A stretch of DNA of 58,390 nt, from assembly GCA_007695305.1 (NCBI GenBank), contig REEA01000090.1:1-58390 (forward strand), read 5' to 3'. The notes under the pieces are model-generated. The model saw nothing but the letters and a program-made list of their open reading frames with translations. It made no database searches and was not told the DNA's origin. Positions 1-8,635 of the stretch are shown one piece after another. The position numbers and the translations under genes are program-made. Source of the DNA: Bacteroidia bacterium. GTDB taxonomy: Bacteria > Bacteroidota > Bacteroidia > Bacteroidales > UBA7960. Numbering within the stretch: position 1 is the stretch's first letter; every line of letters begins with the position of its first letter.

Positions 1-1
1 T

Positions 2-325
2 GCTCTTTCAGTTGTAAATGGCTCTGAAAGCAAGTTCATTTTTAAGAAAATGGACGACGAGTTTCCCTATACATATATCTATGCCGTTTGGGTAAATCCG
101 GAAAACCCTCAGCATCTGCTTTTTGGAGGAGCATTAAACCATGAGGAACAGCCCATGCAACTCTTTGAAACTTTTGATGAAGGAGAGAATATTTACCAGT
201 ATAGCGAGAAGTTTGGACTGGAAAATCCAGTTGTTGCTGACATTATTCAGGCTGGTCAATTTCCCGCTATTTTACTATACGACAAGAGGCGTGACAGGGT
301 AAAACTTTTGGTTTATACCCTATGA
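2..325 (+). CDS. C-terminal end of a truncated protein, function not recognised
   Basis: The frame is open from base 2, so this is the last ~107 codons of a gene that begins before the window; the ATG at 50 is internal. The visible part is rich in aromatic and acidic residues (YAVWVNPENPQHLLFGG, then QLFETFDEG) and alternates like beta-strands, which would suit a beta-propeller or other beta-sandwich tail, but I recognise no family. It has no T9SS sorting motif at its end. The stop codon overlaps the start of a 46-codon frame through an ATGA. Seen: the open frame and the stop. Inferred: the beta-rich fold. Confidence 0.6.
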   Translation, partial: ALSVVNGSESKFIFKKMDDEFPYTYIYAVWVNPENPQHLLFGGALNHEEQPMQLFETFDEGENIYQYSEKFGLENPVVADIIQAGQFPAILLYDKRRDRVKLLVYTL

Positions 326-462
326 GCAACTTGACAGTACATTGCTTCGAAATCGGCAACAAAAAAATAACGCCCGGCCGGCAAAACATTTTTCTCTGTG
401 AATTTGACGGTCCGCGCGACCGGCGGGAGGTGCTGGTCACCATAAGCGCTGCGGGTCAATAA
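322..462 (+). CDS. possible small ORF overlapping the previous stop (ATGA)
   Basis: A 46-codon frame starts on the ATGA that ends the preceding gene, an arrangement typical of translational coupling. The product would be basic and soluble, with two cysteines, and resembles nothing I know. No ribosome binding site is visible. The frame could equally be chance, or the eroded end of a longer gene. It is listed only because of the exact overlap. Confidence 0.2.
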   Translation: MSNLTVHCFEIGNKKITPGRQNIFLCEFDGPRDRREVLVTISAAGQ

Positions 463-508
463 CGGGAGTCCGGCAGTCACCGGACAATCGGTAATGTCTG
501 ATGGTAGA

Positions 509-2584
509 TCACTGAATCATAAAGCTGATGGCCGCACCGCCGCCCGGCGCAAGCCGTAGCCTGATCTCCGATTGATTGTTGAGGTCAAGCTCTTTGATCT
601 GATAGCCGGTGGGATAGGTTTCCCAGTGGGTGTCCTCGCCATCGGCATACAGGGTCACTTTATACTGCTTGTCCGGGTCCAGAAAGTCGGTCCGGATGGT
701 CAACTCCCGGCCCTCCTCATTGGTGATGCTTCCCAGGAACCAGTTACCCGTATCCCTTTCCTCCCTGGCGATGGTCACATATTCACCGACTTCTCCATTC
801 AATACAATGCTTTGTTCCCAATCAACCCCCACGTCCTTAATGAATTGAAATGCCGGATGGCCTTTGTAATACTTTGGCAGGTCGGCCACCATTTGCATGG
901 GGCTGTAGATCACGACATAGAGTGCCAGCTGTTGAGCCAGGGTGGTATTTACCCGGTTGTCGGGCCGGTAAGGGTCAATCTTGATATTGAAGATACCGGG
1001 GGTATAATCGATGGGGCCGGCCAGCATCCGTGTAAACGCCACAATGGGAAGATGTTCGGGCGGATTGCCGCCGTCGGTGGCCCATGCATTGAACTCTTGT
1101 CCCCTCAAACCCTCACGGGTGGCATCGTTGGGATAGGTGCGCCGCAGCCCCGTAGCCATAATGGGCTCATGGATATTGACCATTACACCGTGCTCAGCAG
1201 CCTTATCAATCACCCGTTGATAATGGTTTACCATCCACTGGCCGTGATGGTACTCCCCCCGCGGGATGATGGTCCCCACATAGCCGGTTTTTACCATGTC
1301 ATAGTTATAATGCGACATCAGTGCAAAAGCAGTGTCCAGCTGCTCTTCATAGGTTGTCACAGCCGATGAGGTTTCATGGTGCATCACCAGCCGTACACCT
1401 TTCTCCTTAGCGTAGGAAGTTACCTCGTCAAGGTCAAAATCGGGGTAGGGAGTAACGAAATCGAAAATCCCTTCCCTGTCATCATGCCCAATCCAGTTCT
1501 CCCATCCGGTATACCAGCCTTCTATCAGCAGGGCTCCCAGGTCATGTTCGGCAACAAAGTCTATGTAATATTTGGCATTTTCCGTGGTGGCACCGTGCTT
1601 TCCACCCTCCATACCCCATGTGGATTTACCGATGTGCATCTCCCACCAAATACCCATGTATTTCGTCGGTTTTAACCATGACACGTCTCCCAGCTTATTG
1701 GGCTCATTCAGGTTCACCATTAGCCTGGATTCAATAAGATCACCGGCCCTTTCGGCTACCTGGATTGTTCGCCAGGGTGTGTTGAAGGGTGTGCGTTGAA
1801 TGACCTTATAATCAGCACGCTCTGTTCCAACCAGGTTGCTTCGCATCCGAAGGTTGATGGAGTCAATTTCAAGGGTTATCCCAGCATAATCGATCAATGC
1901 CGCTTCATGAAAACTCAGGTGTAATCCCTTGTCGGTGCGCATGGTTACAGGCGTATTGACAGCATTTACAGGGATATAGGTCTGGGCAAGGTTGGGATGG
2001 TTGCGCTTGCTGATGGCATCAATTTCTGAAAAACGTGTGGTGTTGTACAGATGTTCATAAATATCCCAGTCGCCGGGTGTCCACCAAACCAAGTGATCGC
2101 CGGTGAGCTGGAAGAAAGTATTCTCTTCCGTGATCAGTACATCTGTCATATTTTCCTGTTCGGGAAACTCAAAACGAAAGCCCAAACCATCGTCATAGAC
2201 TCTGAAAACCAAATCAAAACGGCGCATTAAACCCTCTGTTTCCGCGAGTTCCACCCGCATGGCATTGTAATGGTTTTTTACATGGCGTTGTTCTCCCCAG
2301 GGCATTTCCCACACTTCGCTGAAAGAGCTGTGGCTGACACCCGTAATTTCAAGGCCAGCCTGCAGGGGAGGGGCGTCCTGAAAAGTGAACCCCATACCCG
2401 AAGTGTCTATGATCACTTGTCTCTTGTACCTTACTGAATAGGCAACCTGACCGTTGTCAAGCAGAACAACGTCCACTCTGAGATTTCTGTCGGGAGAAAC
2501 CACCCGCAATCTGTTATCCTGACTACAACCCGAAAGAAGGAGTAATATCAATCCTCCCAGGATCCATCCTTTTTTACTGTTCAT
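509..2584 (-). CDS. glycoside hydrolase family 97 lipoprotein, SusB-like alpha-glucosidase
   Basis: A 691-residue GH97 enzyme expected to release glucose from alpha-glucans or malto-oligosaccharides in the periplasm or at the outer membrane. The start at 2584 is chosen because it gives a lipoprotein signal (short basic start, hydrophobic run, SGC lipobox); an upstream in-frame ATG at 2635 would bury it. The order is N-terminal GH97 beta-sandwich (about 25-260), a catalytic barrel starting near KYMGIWWEMH, and a C-terminal beta domain. Glu404 (MHHET), Glu473 (NIHEP) and Glu497 (RGQEFNAW) are spaced 69 and 24 apart, exactly as the catalytic Glu439, Glu508 and Glu532 of Bacteroides SusB, so I infer the inverting alpha-glucosidase branch. 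It follows the T9SS beta-helix gene by 63 bases on the same strand. No SusC/SusD pair is near, which is unusual for this family. Confidence 0.93.
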   Translation of the reverse strand: MNSKKGWILGGLILLLLSGCSQDNRLRVVSPDRNLRVDVVLLDNGQVAYSVRYKRQVIIDTSGMGFTFQDAPPLQAGLEITGVSHSSFSEVWEMPWGEQRHVKNHYNAMRVELAETEGLMRRFDLVFRVYDDGLGFRFEFPEQENMTDVLITEENTFFQLTGDHLVWWTPGDWDIYEHLYNTTRFSEIDAISKRNHPNLAQTYIPVNAVNTPVTMRTDKGLHLSFHEAALIDYAGITLEIDSINLRMRSNLVGTERADYKVIQRTPFNTPWRTIQVAERAGDLIESRLMVNLNEPNKLGDVSWLKPTKYMGIWWEMHIGKSTWGMEGGKHGATTENAKYYIDFVAEHDLGALLIEGWYTGWENWIGHDDREGIFDFVTPYPDFDLDEVTSYAKEKGVRLVMHHETSSAVTTYEEQLDTAFALMSHYNYDMVKTGYVGTIIPRGEYHHGQWMVNHYQRVIDKAAEHGVMVNIHEPIMATGLRRTYPNDATREGLRGQEFNAWATDGGNPPEHLPIVAFTRMLAGPIDYTPGIFNIKIDPYRPDNRVNTTLAQQLALYVVIYSPMQMVADLPKYYKGHPAFQFIKDVGVDWEQSIVLNGEVGEYVTIAREERDTGNWFLGSITNEEGRELTIRTDFLDPDKQYKVTLYADGEDTHWETYPTGYQIKELDLNNQSEIRLRLAPGGGAAISFMIQ

Positions 2585-2647
2585 GATGTTTTTTTTTGAT
2601 GATTCAATTGATTGCTCACCCAATGGATTTTTCATTTTCCGGTGAAG

Positions 2648-4933
2648 TTATTTCCTGATAATTTGCAGGCTGCGTATTTCCATGCCGCCTGTTGTGAAAA
2701 CCTGCATAAAATAGAGACCCGGTTTGAATCCACGGCAATCTATGGAATAGGTAAAGATTTCCGGGGGGTTGGATTCGTATATCACCCGGCCAGGCAGATC
2801 AAATATGCGGATACCCTTAACCGGCAGGTTTGATTCCACCGCAACATGTGTCACTGCCGGGTTTGGAAAAACATAGATGGATGTTTTCTCCTTTGAAGAA
2901 AGACCCGTATCATCGGGATACAATGTTACGGTCAAAAATGTATGACCGGTAACCTGGATACTGTCTTCAATAGTATAATAACTCGCCTTTTCCACCATAT
3001 ATGCATAAAGCCCTGCCGTCACATAGTTGAAGGTATAATCGCCGGGGTCGTTTGTTTCTGTGCCCAGTTTTATCACAGCATCATGGATAGGCTCTCCAAG
3101 ATCATCCAGGATTTCGAAATAAACATTGTAATGCCCGGGATCGTAGACCAAATCCTCCACCGTCATGTCTCCGGTTACTTCGATCACCCGGTGGGGGTCT
3201 CCCGGCCATTCTCCGCCATCCCATCCTTCTCCAAAAAAGTCAGAAAAGTATTTGTATTCATAGGTTCCTTCTTCCAGTAAAAATGTTTTGCTATAGATCA
3301 AAGGGTCATCACTGATTTTTTCCATCTCCAGTTCCGGATCCGTGCCCGGTTCTGCCCAGTCGGTCATTGTGCCGGTGATAACCACGTAGTAGTCATCCGG
3401 GTCAAAACCAAACACTTCAAACAAAACGTTAAAAGTTACCGTGAATAACTCAGGTCCCTCTGTTTCCGCTGTTACCGTGTAGGTGCGCTCTTCACCGTGG
3501 AAAGCGGTTATGGTATAAACCAATGGCTCTGTGAGGTCAACAGCTTGTCCGCCGGGCGGGTCTGCAACGGCGTAATCGGAGAGTTGTAAGGTTGGGATTA
3601 ACCCATCTGTGCTTACTCCGGATGGCAAAAGAATGTGGATGGTCTGTTCATCCTGATCGATGGTTCCGTATACATCCTCATCGAGCTGGTCGTTGTGATC
3701 AGCCTCCAGCACAAAGGACTCCACCAGGTTTTCGGGCTCCCAGATGGGCAGAAAAGTAACAGGACCCAGGGAAGGATCATCGTCCTGATCCACGATGTAT
3801 CCGGCGGCTACATCCGGGTCGTCGGTGCCCCAATAGTTGTGCTGGGCAAAAATGGACTCTGGTGTATTGTTGTATAACCCGTAAATGGTTCCGGTATTGA
3901 TGTTGTTTTCAATGACATTGTATCCGGTAAGTTCGTTGCCATCCTGTCCCAGGTTGGGCCGCGCATTGTTCTGTATGGTCACACCCCAGAGATTGCCTTT
4001 GATGATATTGTTTTTTATGAAGGCCTGGTTGGTGGTTCCCCCCATAAAGTTCAGGCCGCTGCCTCCCAGCATGGGTTCTCCCTGTATGTTATTGTCAATA
4101 AAATGATTGTTTTGGATGATGCTGGTGATCTGGCTGCCCAGGCCGGCATAGCCGTAGCGGTTGTTTACCACATAGTTGTCTTTGATCAGCGCAAGGGTAT
4201 GACCCACCGACATCAGGTTGGCAACGGCGATGCCCCCTGCCATGGTGTATTCCCCTTCAATGTAATTCCCAATGATCTTCAGGGTGTCGGCCGCTGATGG
4301 TCCCAGATTGATCTGTGGCCTGTTGGTATTGGCCGTGCCATTGCTGATGAACTCGTTGTACAGGATTTGTGGAGACGCCTGTACATTGGCCCCGCTGCCA
4401 ATGGCCGAACCCGCATTCTCAAGGAAAAGGCAATTCTGGATCACGGGATTGGAGCCATGCAGGTTAATGGCTGCGCTGGTGTTTGACATGTCGAAATAAC
4501 GGATCGTGCAGTTTTCAAAAAGCATGTGTGTGCCAATGAGCTGAATGCCGCCGGCAAACTCAATAATGGTGTTCTTCATCATGGTGTCATCGGTCGCATC
4601 CTCGAATCGAAACCCTTTAAAACGGTTCATGGCACTGACTGAAGTGAAAGTTACCTCTTCCGGCGGATCTACCACGAGGGTCCCATGGATATTGATACGT
4701 TTGTCAAAAGCCACTTTCACGGTGAGGTCATCCAGGATTTCCAAACCATCATTTGTGGCAATGGTAAGGTCCTGGTTGATGATATAACTTGCCCCGTCGA
4801 AGATCACCACACCCCCGCTGATGCTGACAAGGTCATCCATTGTGTAGGTTTCGCCATCACCCGGAGTGATGAACTGGGCGTTTGCCATTGAACCCACAAG
4901 AAAAAAAGCAAGAATGGTAAACAGTGTCTTCAT
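2648..4933 (-). CDS. T9SS-secreted beta-helix protein with possible glucan-binding domain
   Basis: A 761-residue secreted protein. The start at 4933 gives a clean signal peptide (MKTLFTILAFFLV...ANAQ); a longer frame to 5008 adds an unlikely extension. Residues ~30-390 are a right-handed parallel beta-helix with repeated N-N/I-x-N turns (for example IIQNNHFIDNN). An Ig-like or cadherin-like stretch follows (~400-490), then at ~515-600 a module reading VVITGTMTDW and later YEYKYFSD, which resembles the starch-binding/E-set folds of CBM20/CBM48 type. A carboxypeptidase-regulatory-like sandwich (~600-675) precedes the T9SS type A sorting domain (VFPNPAV, GLYFMQV, ending IIRK). No catalytic residues of a pectate lyase are obvious, so it may bind rather than cut. 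It lies directly upstream of the GH97 gene on the same strand, which suggests joint action on a glucan. Confidence 0.85.
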   Translation of the reverse strand: MKTLFTILAFFLVGSMANAQFITPGDGETYTMDDLVSISGGVVIFDGASYIINQDLTIATNDGLEILDDLTVKVAFDKRINIHGTLVVDPPEEVTFTSVSAMNRFKGFRFEDATDDTMMKNTIIEFAGGIQLIGTHMLFENCTIRYFDMSNTSAAINLHGSNPVIQNCLFLENAGSAIGSGANVQASPQILYNEFISNGTANTNRPQINLGPSAADTLKIIGNYIEGEYTMAGGIAVANLMSVGHTLALIKDNYVVNNRYGYAGLGSQITSIIQNNHFIDNNIQGEPMLGGSGLNFMGGTTNQAFIKNNIIKGNLWGVTIQNNARPNLGQDGNELTGYNVIENNINTGTIYGLYNNTPESIFAQHNYWGTDDPDVAAGYIVDQDDDPSLGPVTFLPIWEPENLVESFVLEADHNDQLDEDVYGTIDQDEQTIHILLPSGVSTDGLIPTLQLSDYAVADPPGGQAVDLTEPLVYTITAFHGEERTYTVTAETEGPELFTVTFNVLFEVFGFDPDDYYVVITGTMTDWAEPGTDPELEMEKISDDPLIYSKTFLLEEGTYEYKYFSDFFGEGWDGGEWPGDPHRVIEVTGDMTVEDLVYDPGHYNVYFEILDDLGEPIHDAVIKLGTETNDPGDYTFNYVTAGLYAYMVEKASYYTIEDSIQVTGHTFLTVTLYPDDTGLSSKEKTSIYVFPNPAVTHVAVESNLPVKGIRIFDLPGRVIYESNPPEIFTYSIDCRGFKPGLYFMQVFTTGGMEIRSLQIIRK

Positions 4934-5124
4934 AATATATGTTTTTTGCAAGGTTATTCCTTGGTAAATAACCCTGATCAGTTTGTTGGCTATTGGAAAA
5001 TAAAACACGCCTGTCCAAAAATGGATGTAGACATAAGAACATTGAAGTCCATGTAAAATGTCTATTTATCCTGATGCAATATATGAATTTTTCCCATTAT
5101 TATGAAAAATAATCGATTCCTGTG

Positions 5125-5157
5125 CTTGTTCTTAATATGAGAAAATATATATCTTTG
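5125..5157 (+). promoter_or_regulatory. Bacteroidota-type promoter for the 5203 gene
   Basis: CTTG at 5125-5128 is followed, after 21 bases, by TATCTTTG at 5150-5157, matching the phylum's -33 TTG and -7 TAnnTTTG boxes with normal spacing. Transcription would start near 5164, leaving a leader of about 40 bases before the ATG at 5203. Confidence 0.65.
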
Positions 5158-5202
5158 CATATCGGATAATATTGTGATTCCCACAATCAAATTTAAACTA
5201 TT

Positions 5203-5946
5203 ATGATAAAATTTCTACTCCCCCTTATTCTAATCACTTTTACCGCATATTATAGTTTGGGTCAGGGTTTGATATTGTTAGATGCTGACGGCAACGACAT
5301 TACCGGAGACACGCTTTTTGTGCATGGAGATGCCCATGCGAATCTGATCAAAGGTGAAGTATTTTTTCACAACGACTCTGATGATGATATGCAGGTTATG
5401 GTCAGAAAAATTGAGATTGATATCCTGGAGGGAACAAATAATGCTTTTTGTTGGGCCAACTATTGTTTTACTCCGGATGTTTATGAAACCACTGATCCTA
5501 TTATTCTTGGGCCCGGTGAGACCTCTTCGGCTACAGATTTTTATGCAGAATATTATCCGCAGGGTCAGGTGGGCATTAGTATCATCGACTACGAGTTTTT
5601 TAGCCGGAACGAAGGGTTTGAAGAGGTCATCGTCACAGTGGTATTTGAAACGGAGGATACCACAAATATTCCTTTTATCTCTGATGAAAACCAACCCCGG
5701 GTGAGTATATATCCCAATCCGGCGTCGTCCGTTGTTGTACTTTCCCACAATTTGGATGATGTGTCCGGGCATTCCAAACTTGTGATCTACGACATTAGCG
5801 GGATATTGGTTGAGCGTTTTCCCATCGACTTGCGGAATAATTCTTTTACATTCGATATCAGTAATTATCCGGATGGACTATATCTGTACAGACTGGAAAA
5901 TGATACCGGGCAAATTTATTCCGGAAAGCTGGTGATCAGGAAATAA
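5203..5946 (+). CDS. small T9SS sorting-domain protein with a CxxxxC pair
   Basis: A 247-residue secreted protein. It has a signal peptide ending near LGQG (~21), a beta-sandwich-like domain (~25-155), and a T9SS type A sorting domain (IYPNPAS at ~170, GLYLYRL, ending VIRK). The middle contains CWANYC, two cysteines four residues apart, likely a disulfide on a surface loop, followed by a GPGET turn and a YYPQG motif. I know similar small sorting-domain proteins near Omp28-type genes but no function. The gene has its own promoter at 5125-5157 and is followed by a weak terminator, so it may be transcribed apart from the Omp28-like genes downstream. Seen: signal, cysteine pair, sorting domain. 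Inferred: link to the redox cluster. Confidence 0.85.
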   Translation: MIKFLLPLILITFTAYYSLGQGLILLDADGNDITGDTLFVHGDAHANLIKGEVFFHNDSDDDMQVMVRKIEIDILEGTNNAFCWANYCFTPDVYETTDPIILGPGETSSATDFYAEYYPQGQVGISIIDYEFFSRNEGFEEVIVTVVFETEDTTNIPFISDENQPRVSIYPNPASSVVVLSHNLDDVSGHSKLVIYDISGILVERFPIDLRNNSFTFDISNYPDGLYLYRLENDTGQIYSGKLVIRK

Positions 5947-5964
5947 CATCTTAGCGGATCACTT

Positions 5965-5983
5965 AAAGGATTATTTCCTTTTT
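5965..5983 (+). terminator. weak intrinsic terminator after the 5203 gene
   Basis: AAAGGA at 5965-5970 pairs with TCCTTT at 5976-5981 around a five-base loop and runs into a short T tract. The stem is only 6 bp, so termination may be partial, allowing read-through into the 6069 gene. Confidence 0.4.
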
Positions 5984-6068
5984 AAAATATAGTTTCTTAC
6001 GTCTTCTTTGTCTGATCCAAAACATAACTTACATTAAACGAATCATTTAAACAACAAAAAAAAGCATC

Positions 6069-8516
6069 ATGAAGAAATTTACGTTTTTGTTTGCGTTATT
6101 GCTTGCCGTATCAATGTCATTCGGACAGATTGTATTACATGAAGATTTCGGAGGCGGTCAGATGCCTCCGGACGGTTGGTCTATCAGTGCTTTTGCGACT
6201 AACTGGTCTGTTCAGTCAACAGCAAATGCCGGTGGTGTGGGACCGGAAGCCCGTTTCAACTGGAGTCCACAATTTTCCGGATCCTCAAACCTTATTTCCC
6301 CATCTCTGGACCTTTCGGGGAATGACTCAGGTGTATTGCTGTTATCGTTCAAACACATGTTAGATCATTTTGGCGGGCCTTACACGTTAGGAGTGGCTGC
6401 GAGAACCAATGGAGGTGCCTGGAATACCGTCTGGCAGATCTTGAATCCCACCGGCAATGTGCCGGCACAGGAAGTGAGTATAGATTTGGATGGTGATATG
6501 GTTACCAGCGACGACTTTCAGTTTTCCTTTTTCTTTTCAGGGAACAGCTACAATATCAATTTTTGGTACATCGATGATGTATTGGTGATGATACCACAGG
6601 AATTTGACCTGGCCGTGAATAGCATTGATGTACCTGACCTTATTGCCGGTTCCACCGTTGTGGAGGGAACGGTTTTAAATCTGGGAACCGATGTCATTGA
6701 GTCTTTTGACCTCCACTGGCAACTCGATGATGGTGACGTGCACACCACCTCTTTTAGTGGATTAAGCATAGAACTGGGTGAGCAATTTCATTTCGAAGCG
6801 GATGACTTTATGGATCCTGATTCCGGCACCTATGAGCTGCATGTTTTCATATCAAACGTTAACGGCGAAACAGAAGATAACAATCCCGACAATGATAGTT
6901 TATCAAAAACCATTTCCGTAGCTTTTGATTCAGTTGCCCGGCGGCCTCTGTTTGAAATGTTTACCAGCTCTACATGTCCGCCTTGTGCTACATTCAACAA
7001 TGGTTTTTTTAACAATTTCGCCTACAATAATGCCGATGATATGTCCCTGATCAAATACCAGATGAACTGGCCCGGAGCGGGTGATCCATATTTTACGCCC
7101 GAAGGCGGCATACGCAGAACGTATTATGGTGTATCGGGTGTACCCAATCTGTTCCTGGAGGGAAATCAATTGGCAACAAGCGGGGCTGTGGTAACAAATG
7201 CGCTCCAGCAGGCACTGCAGGTTCCGTCTTTTATGGCAATCGAAGGGTTTTATGATATTGACGGTGACATGATCAGCATTGATGGCTCGATAATGCCATT
7301 TGCCGACTTTCCCCAATCACGCCTCCATGTCGTTATCATTGAGTCTGTAACTTACGGAAATACCGGAACCAATGGTGAAACGGAATTCCACCATGTGATG
7401 CACAAAATGATGCCCAATGCGCAGGGAACCGTTGTTACCTTATCAGCATTGGAAGAATATACATTCTCCTTCTCTCATGATATGTCAACCACCAACGTGG
7501 AGGAAATGGAAGACCTGATGGTTGTAGTATTTGTTCAAAATCATGGCACAAAAGAAATTTACCAAAGTGCTTATCTGACCAGCGGTAAATTTGTCAGTTT
7601 TAATATTGCAAATGGTGAAACTGATGTTGAGCCTGACGTTACCATTGAAGCCATCTATGATGAACCGGTAACCTTCCTTGATGGTTCAGAGATAACCAAT
7701 GACAATGCCCACGAACTGTTTGTTTTTGAAACTGAGTCCGGAGATGCGGTACCTTTCAGTGTATTCGTTACAGAAGACAATAAAATCATCGGGATACAGC
7801 CTGACAACATGCTGGATTTCCTGACAACCTATGTGATCCATATTGAGGATGTGCTGGGCGCTGATACCGACAAGACCATCGGCGGTGGTTCAGTGTCGTT
7901 TACCACCAGGGATACTTACGGCACACCTGTCATTACGTTTGATCTGGATGATGGAGCCATTGAAATTCCTTTGGATCAAACATTCGTCATCACTTCCAAT
8001 CAGCCTGTCTGGCATGCCGATGGATCAGATATCACCCATGGAACCTTGCCGGATATCATTCACTTTCATACGCAGGCCGGTGGAGAAGCTGTCCCATTCG
8101 ATGCCGAAATCAATGAGGATCACACCGAAATTCACATAATGCCCCTGGAGATGCTGGTGCACAATACCACCTATGTGCTTGAACTGCAACCGGTAATGGG
8201 AATTGACGGTCAGGTTACGGATCCCGAATCCATACATTTTACCACCGAAGATCAAACGGCTGTATCTTCACCTGACCTGTCAGAAGTCAATATCTATCCA
8301 AACCCGGCCTCTTCAGCGTTGTTTGTTGAAATACCGGCCATTGAAGGCCCGGCAATGCTCAGGGTATCAGACATGGCCGGAAATCGCGTGCTTGAAATGG
8401 TGCTGCAGGATACACAAGTGAGAATCGACGTATCCGTATGGAAAGACGGTATTTATCTTGTTGAAGTGTTTAACGGTAAACAAAAAGAAATCCGTCGCGT
8501 TTCAATTGTCAGGTAA
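6069..8516 (+). CDS. Omp28-like T9SS-secreted multidomain protein with CPPC motif
   Basis: An 815-residue secreted protein. After a signal peptide (cut after SMSFGQ, ~20) comes a cleaved-adhesin/choice-of-anchor-J-like sandwich (~20-175, with NINFWYIDDV), a CARDB-like domain (~180-280), a thioredoxin-fold Omp28-like domain (~290-505) with the redox motif Cys303-Pro-Pro-Cys306 and a cis-Pro-like GVPNLFLEG, two bacterial Ig-like repeats (~510-730), and a T9SS type A sorting domain (IYPNPAS ... SIVR). The fusion puts a possible disulfide-active domain on the cell surface or in the medium. It is the first of three Omp28-like genes in a same-strand run. Family membership is known from other Bacteroidota; the enzymatic role of the CPPC motif is inferred. 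Confidence 0.87.
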   Translation: MKKFTFLFALLLAVSMSFGQIVLHEDFGGGQMPPDGWSISAFATNWSVQSTANAGGVGPEARFNWSPQFSGSSNLISPSLDLSGNDSGVLLLSFKHMLDHFGGPYTLGVAARTNGGAWNTVWQILNPTGNVPAQEVSIDLDGDMVTSDDFQFSFFFSGNSYNINFWYIDDVLVMIPQEFDLAVNSIDVPDLIAGSTVVEGTVLNLGTDVIESFDLHWQLDDGDVHTTSFSGLSIELGEQFHFEADDFMDPDSGTYELHVFISNVNGETEDNNPDNDSLSKTISVAFDSVARRPLFEMFTSSTCPPCATFNNGFFNNFAYNNADDMSLIKYQMNWPGAGDPYFTPEGGIRRTYYGVSGVPNLFLEGNQLATSGAVVTNALQQALQVPSFMAIEGFYDIDGDMISIDGSIMPFADFPQSRLHVVIIESVTYGNTGTNGETEFHHVMHKMMPNAQGTVVTLSALEEYTFSFSHDMSTTNVEEMEDLMVVVFVQNHGTKEIYQSAYLTSGKFVSFNIANGETDVEPDVTIEAIYDEPVTFLDGSEITNDNAHELFVFETESGDAVPFSVFVTEDNKIIGIQPDNMLDFLTTYVIHIEDVLGADTDKTIGGGSVSFTTRDTYGTPVITFDLDDGAIEIPLDQTFVITSNQPVWHADGSDITHGTLPDIIHFHTQAGGEAVPFDAEINEDHTEIHIMPLEMLVHNTTYVLELQPVMGIDGQVTDPESIHFTTEDQTAVSSPDLSEVNIYPNPASSALFVEIPAIEGPAMLRVSDMAGNRVLEMVLQDTQVRIDVSVWKDGIYLVEVFNGKQKEIRRVSIVR

Positions 8517-8570
8517 ATGGTTTGCGTGTGCATTTGCATGCATCCTGACATTTAGTTGTTCATCTAATTG

Positions 8571-8613
8571 GAAGTTTCGGGGATATCCAAAACGCTGATA
8601 TCCCCGAAATTTC
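8571..8613 (+). repeat. 17-bp stem hairpin between two Omp28-like genes
   Basis: GAAGTTTCGGGGATATC at 8571-8587 pairs with GATATCCCCGAAATTTC at 8597-8613 over 17 positions with a single G-T wobble, around a nine-base loop. No T tract follows, so it is not a classical terminator. It sits 22 bases before the next start codon. It could limit read-through, protect the upstream mRNA end, or mask the 8636 start. Confidence 0.75.
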
Positions 8614-8635
8614 AGCTATAAAAATCTTTGGTTTT

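Noticed and set aside
572-1369. Open frame of 265 codons on the plus strand
   Set aside because: It lies fully antisense to the GH97 gene, and its product has no family likeness or signal.
509-4933. Polysaccharide utilisation locus
   Set aside because: No SusC, SusD or dedicated regulator is present, so only a pair of genes can be supported.
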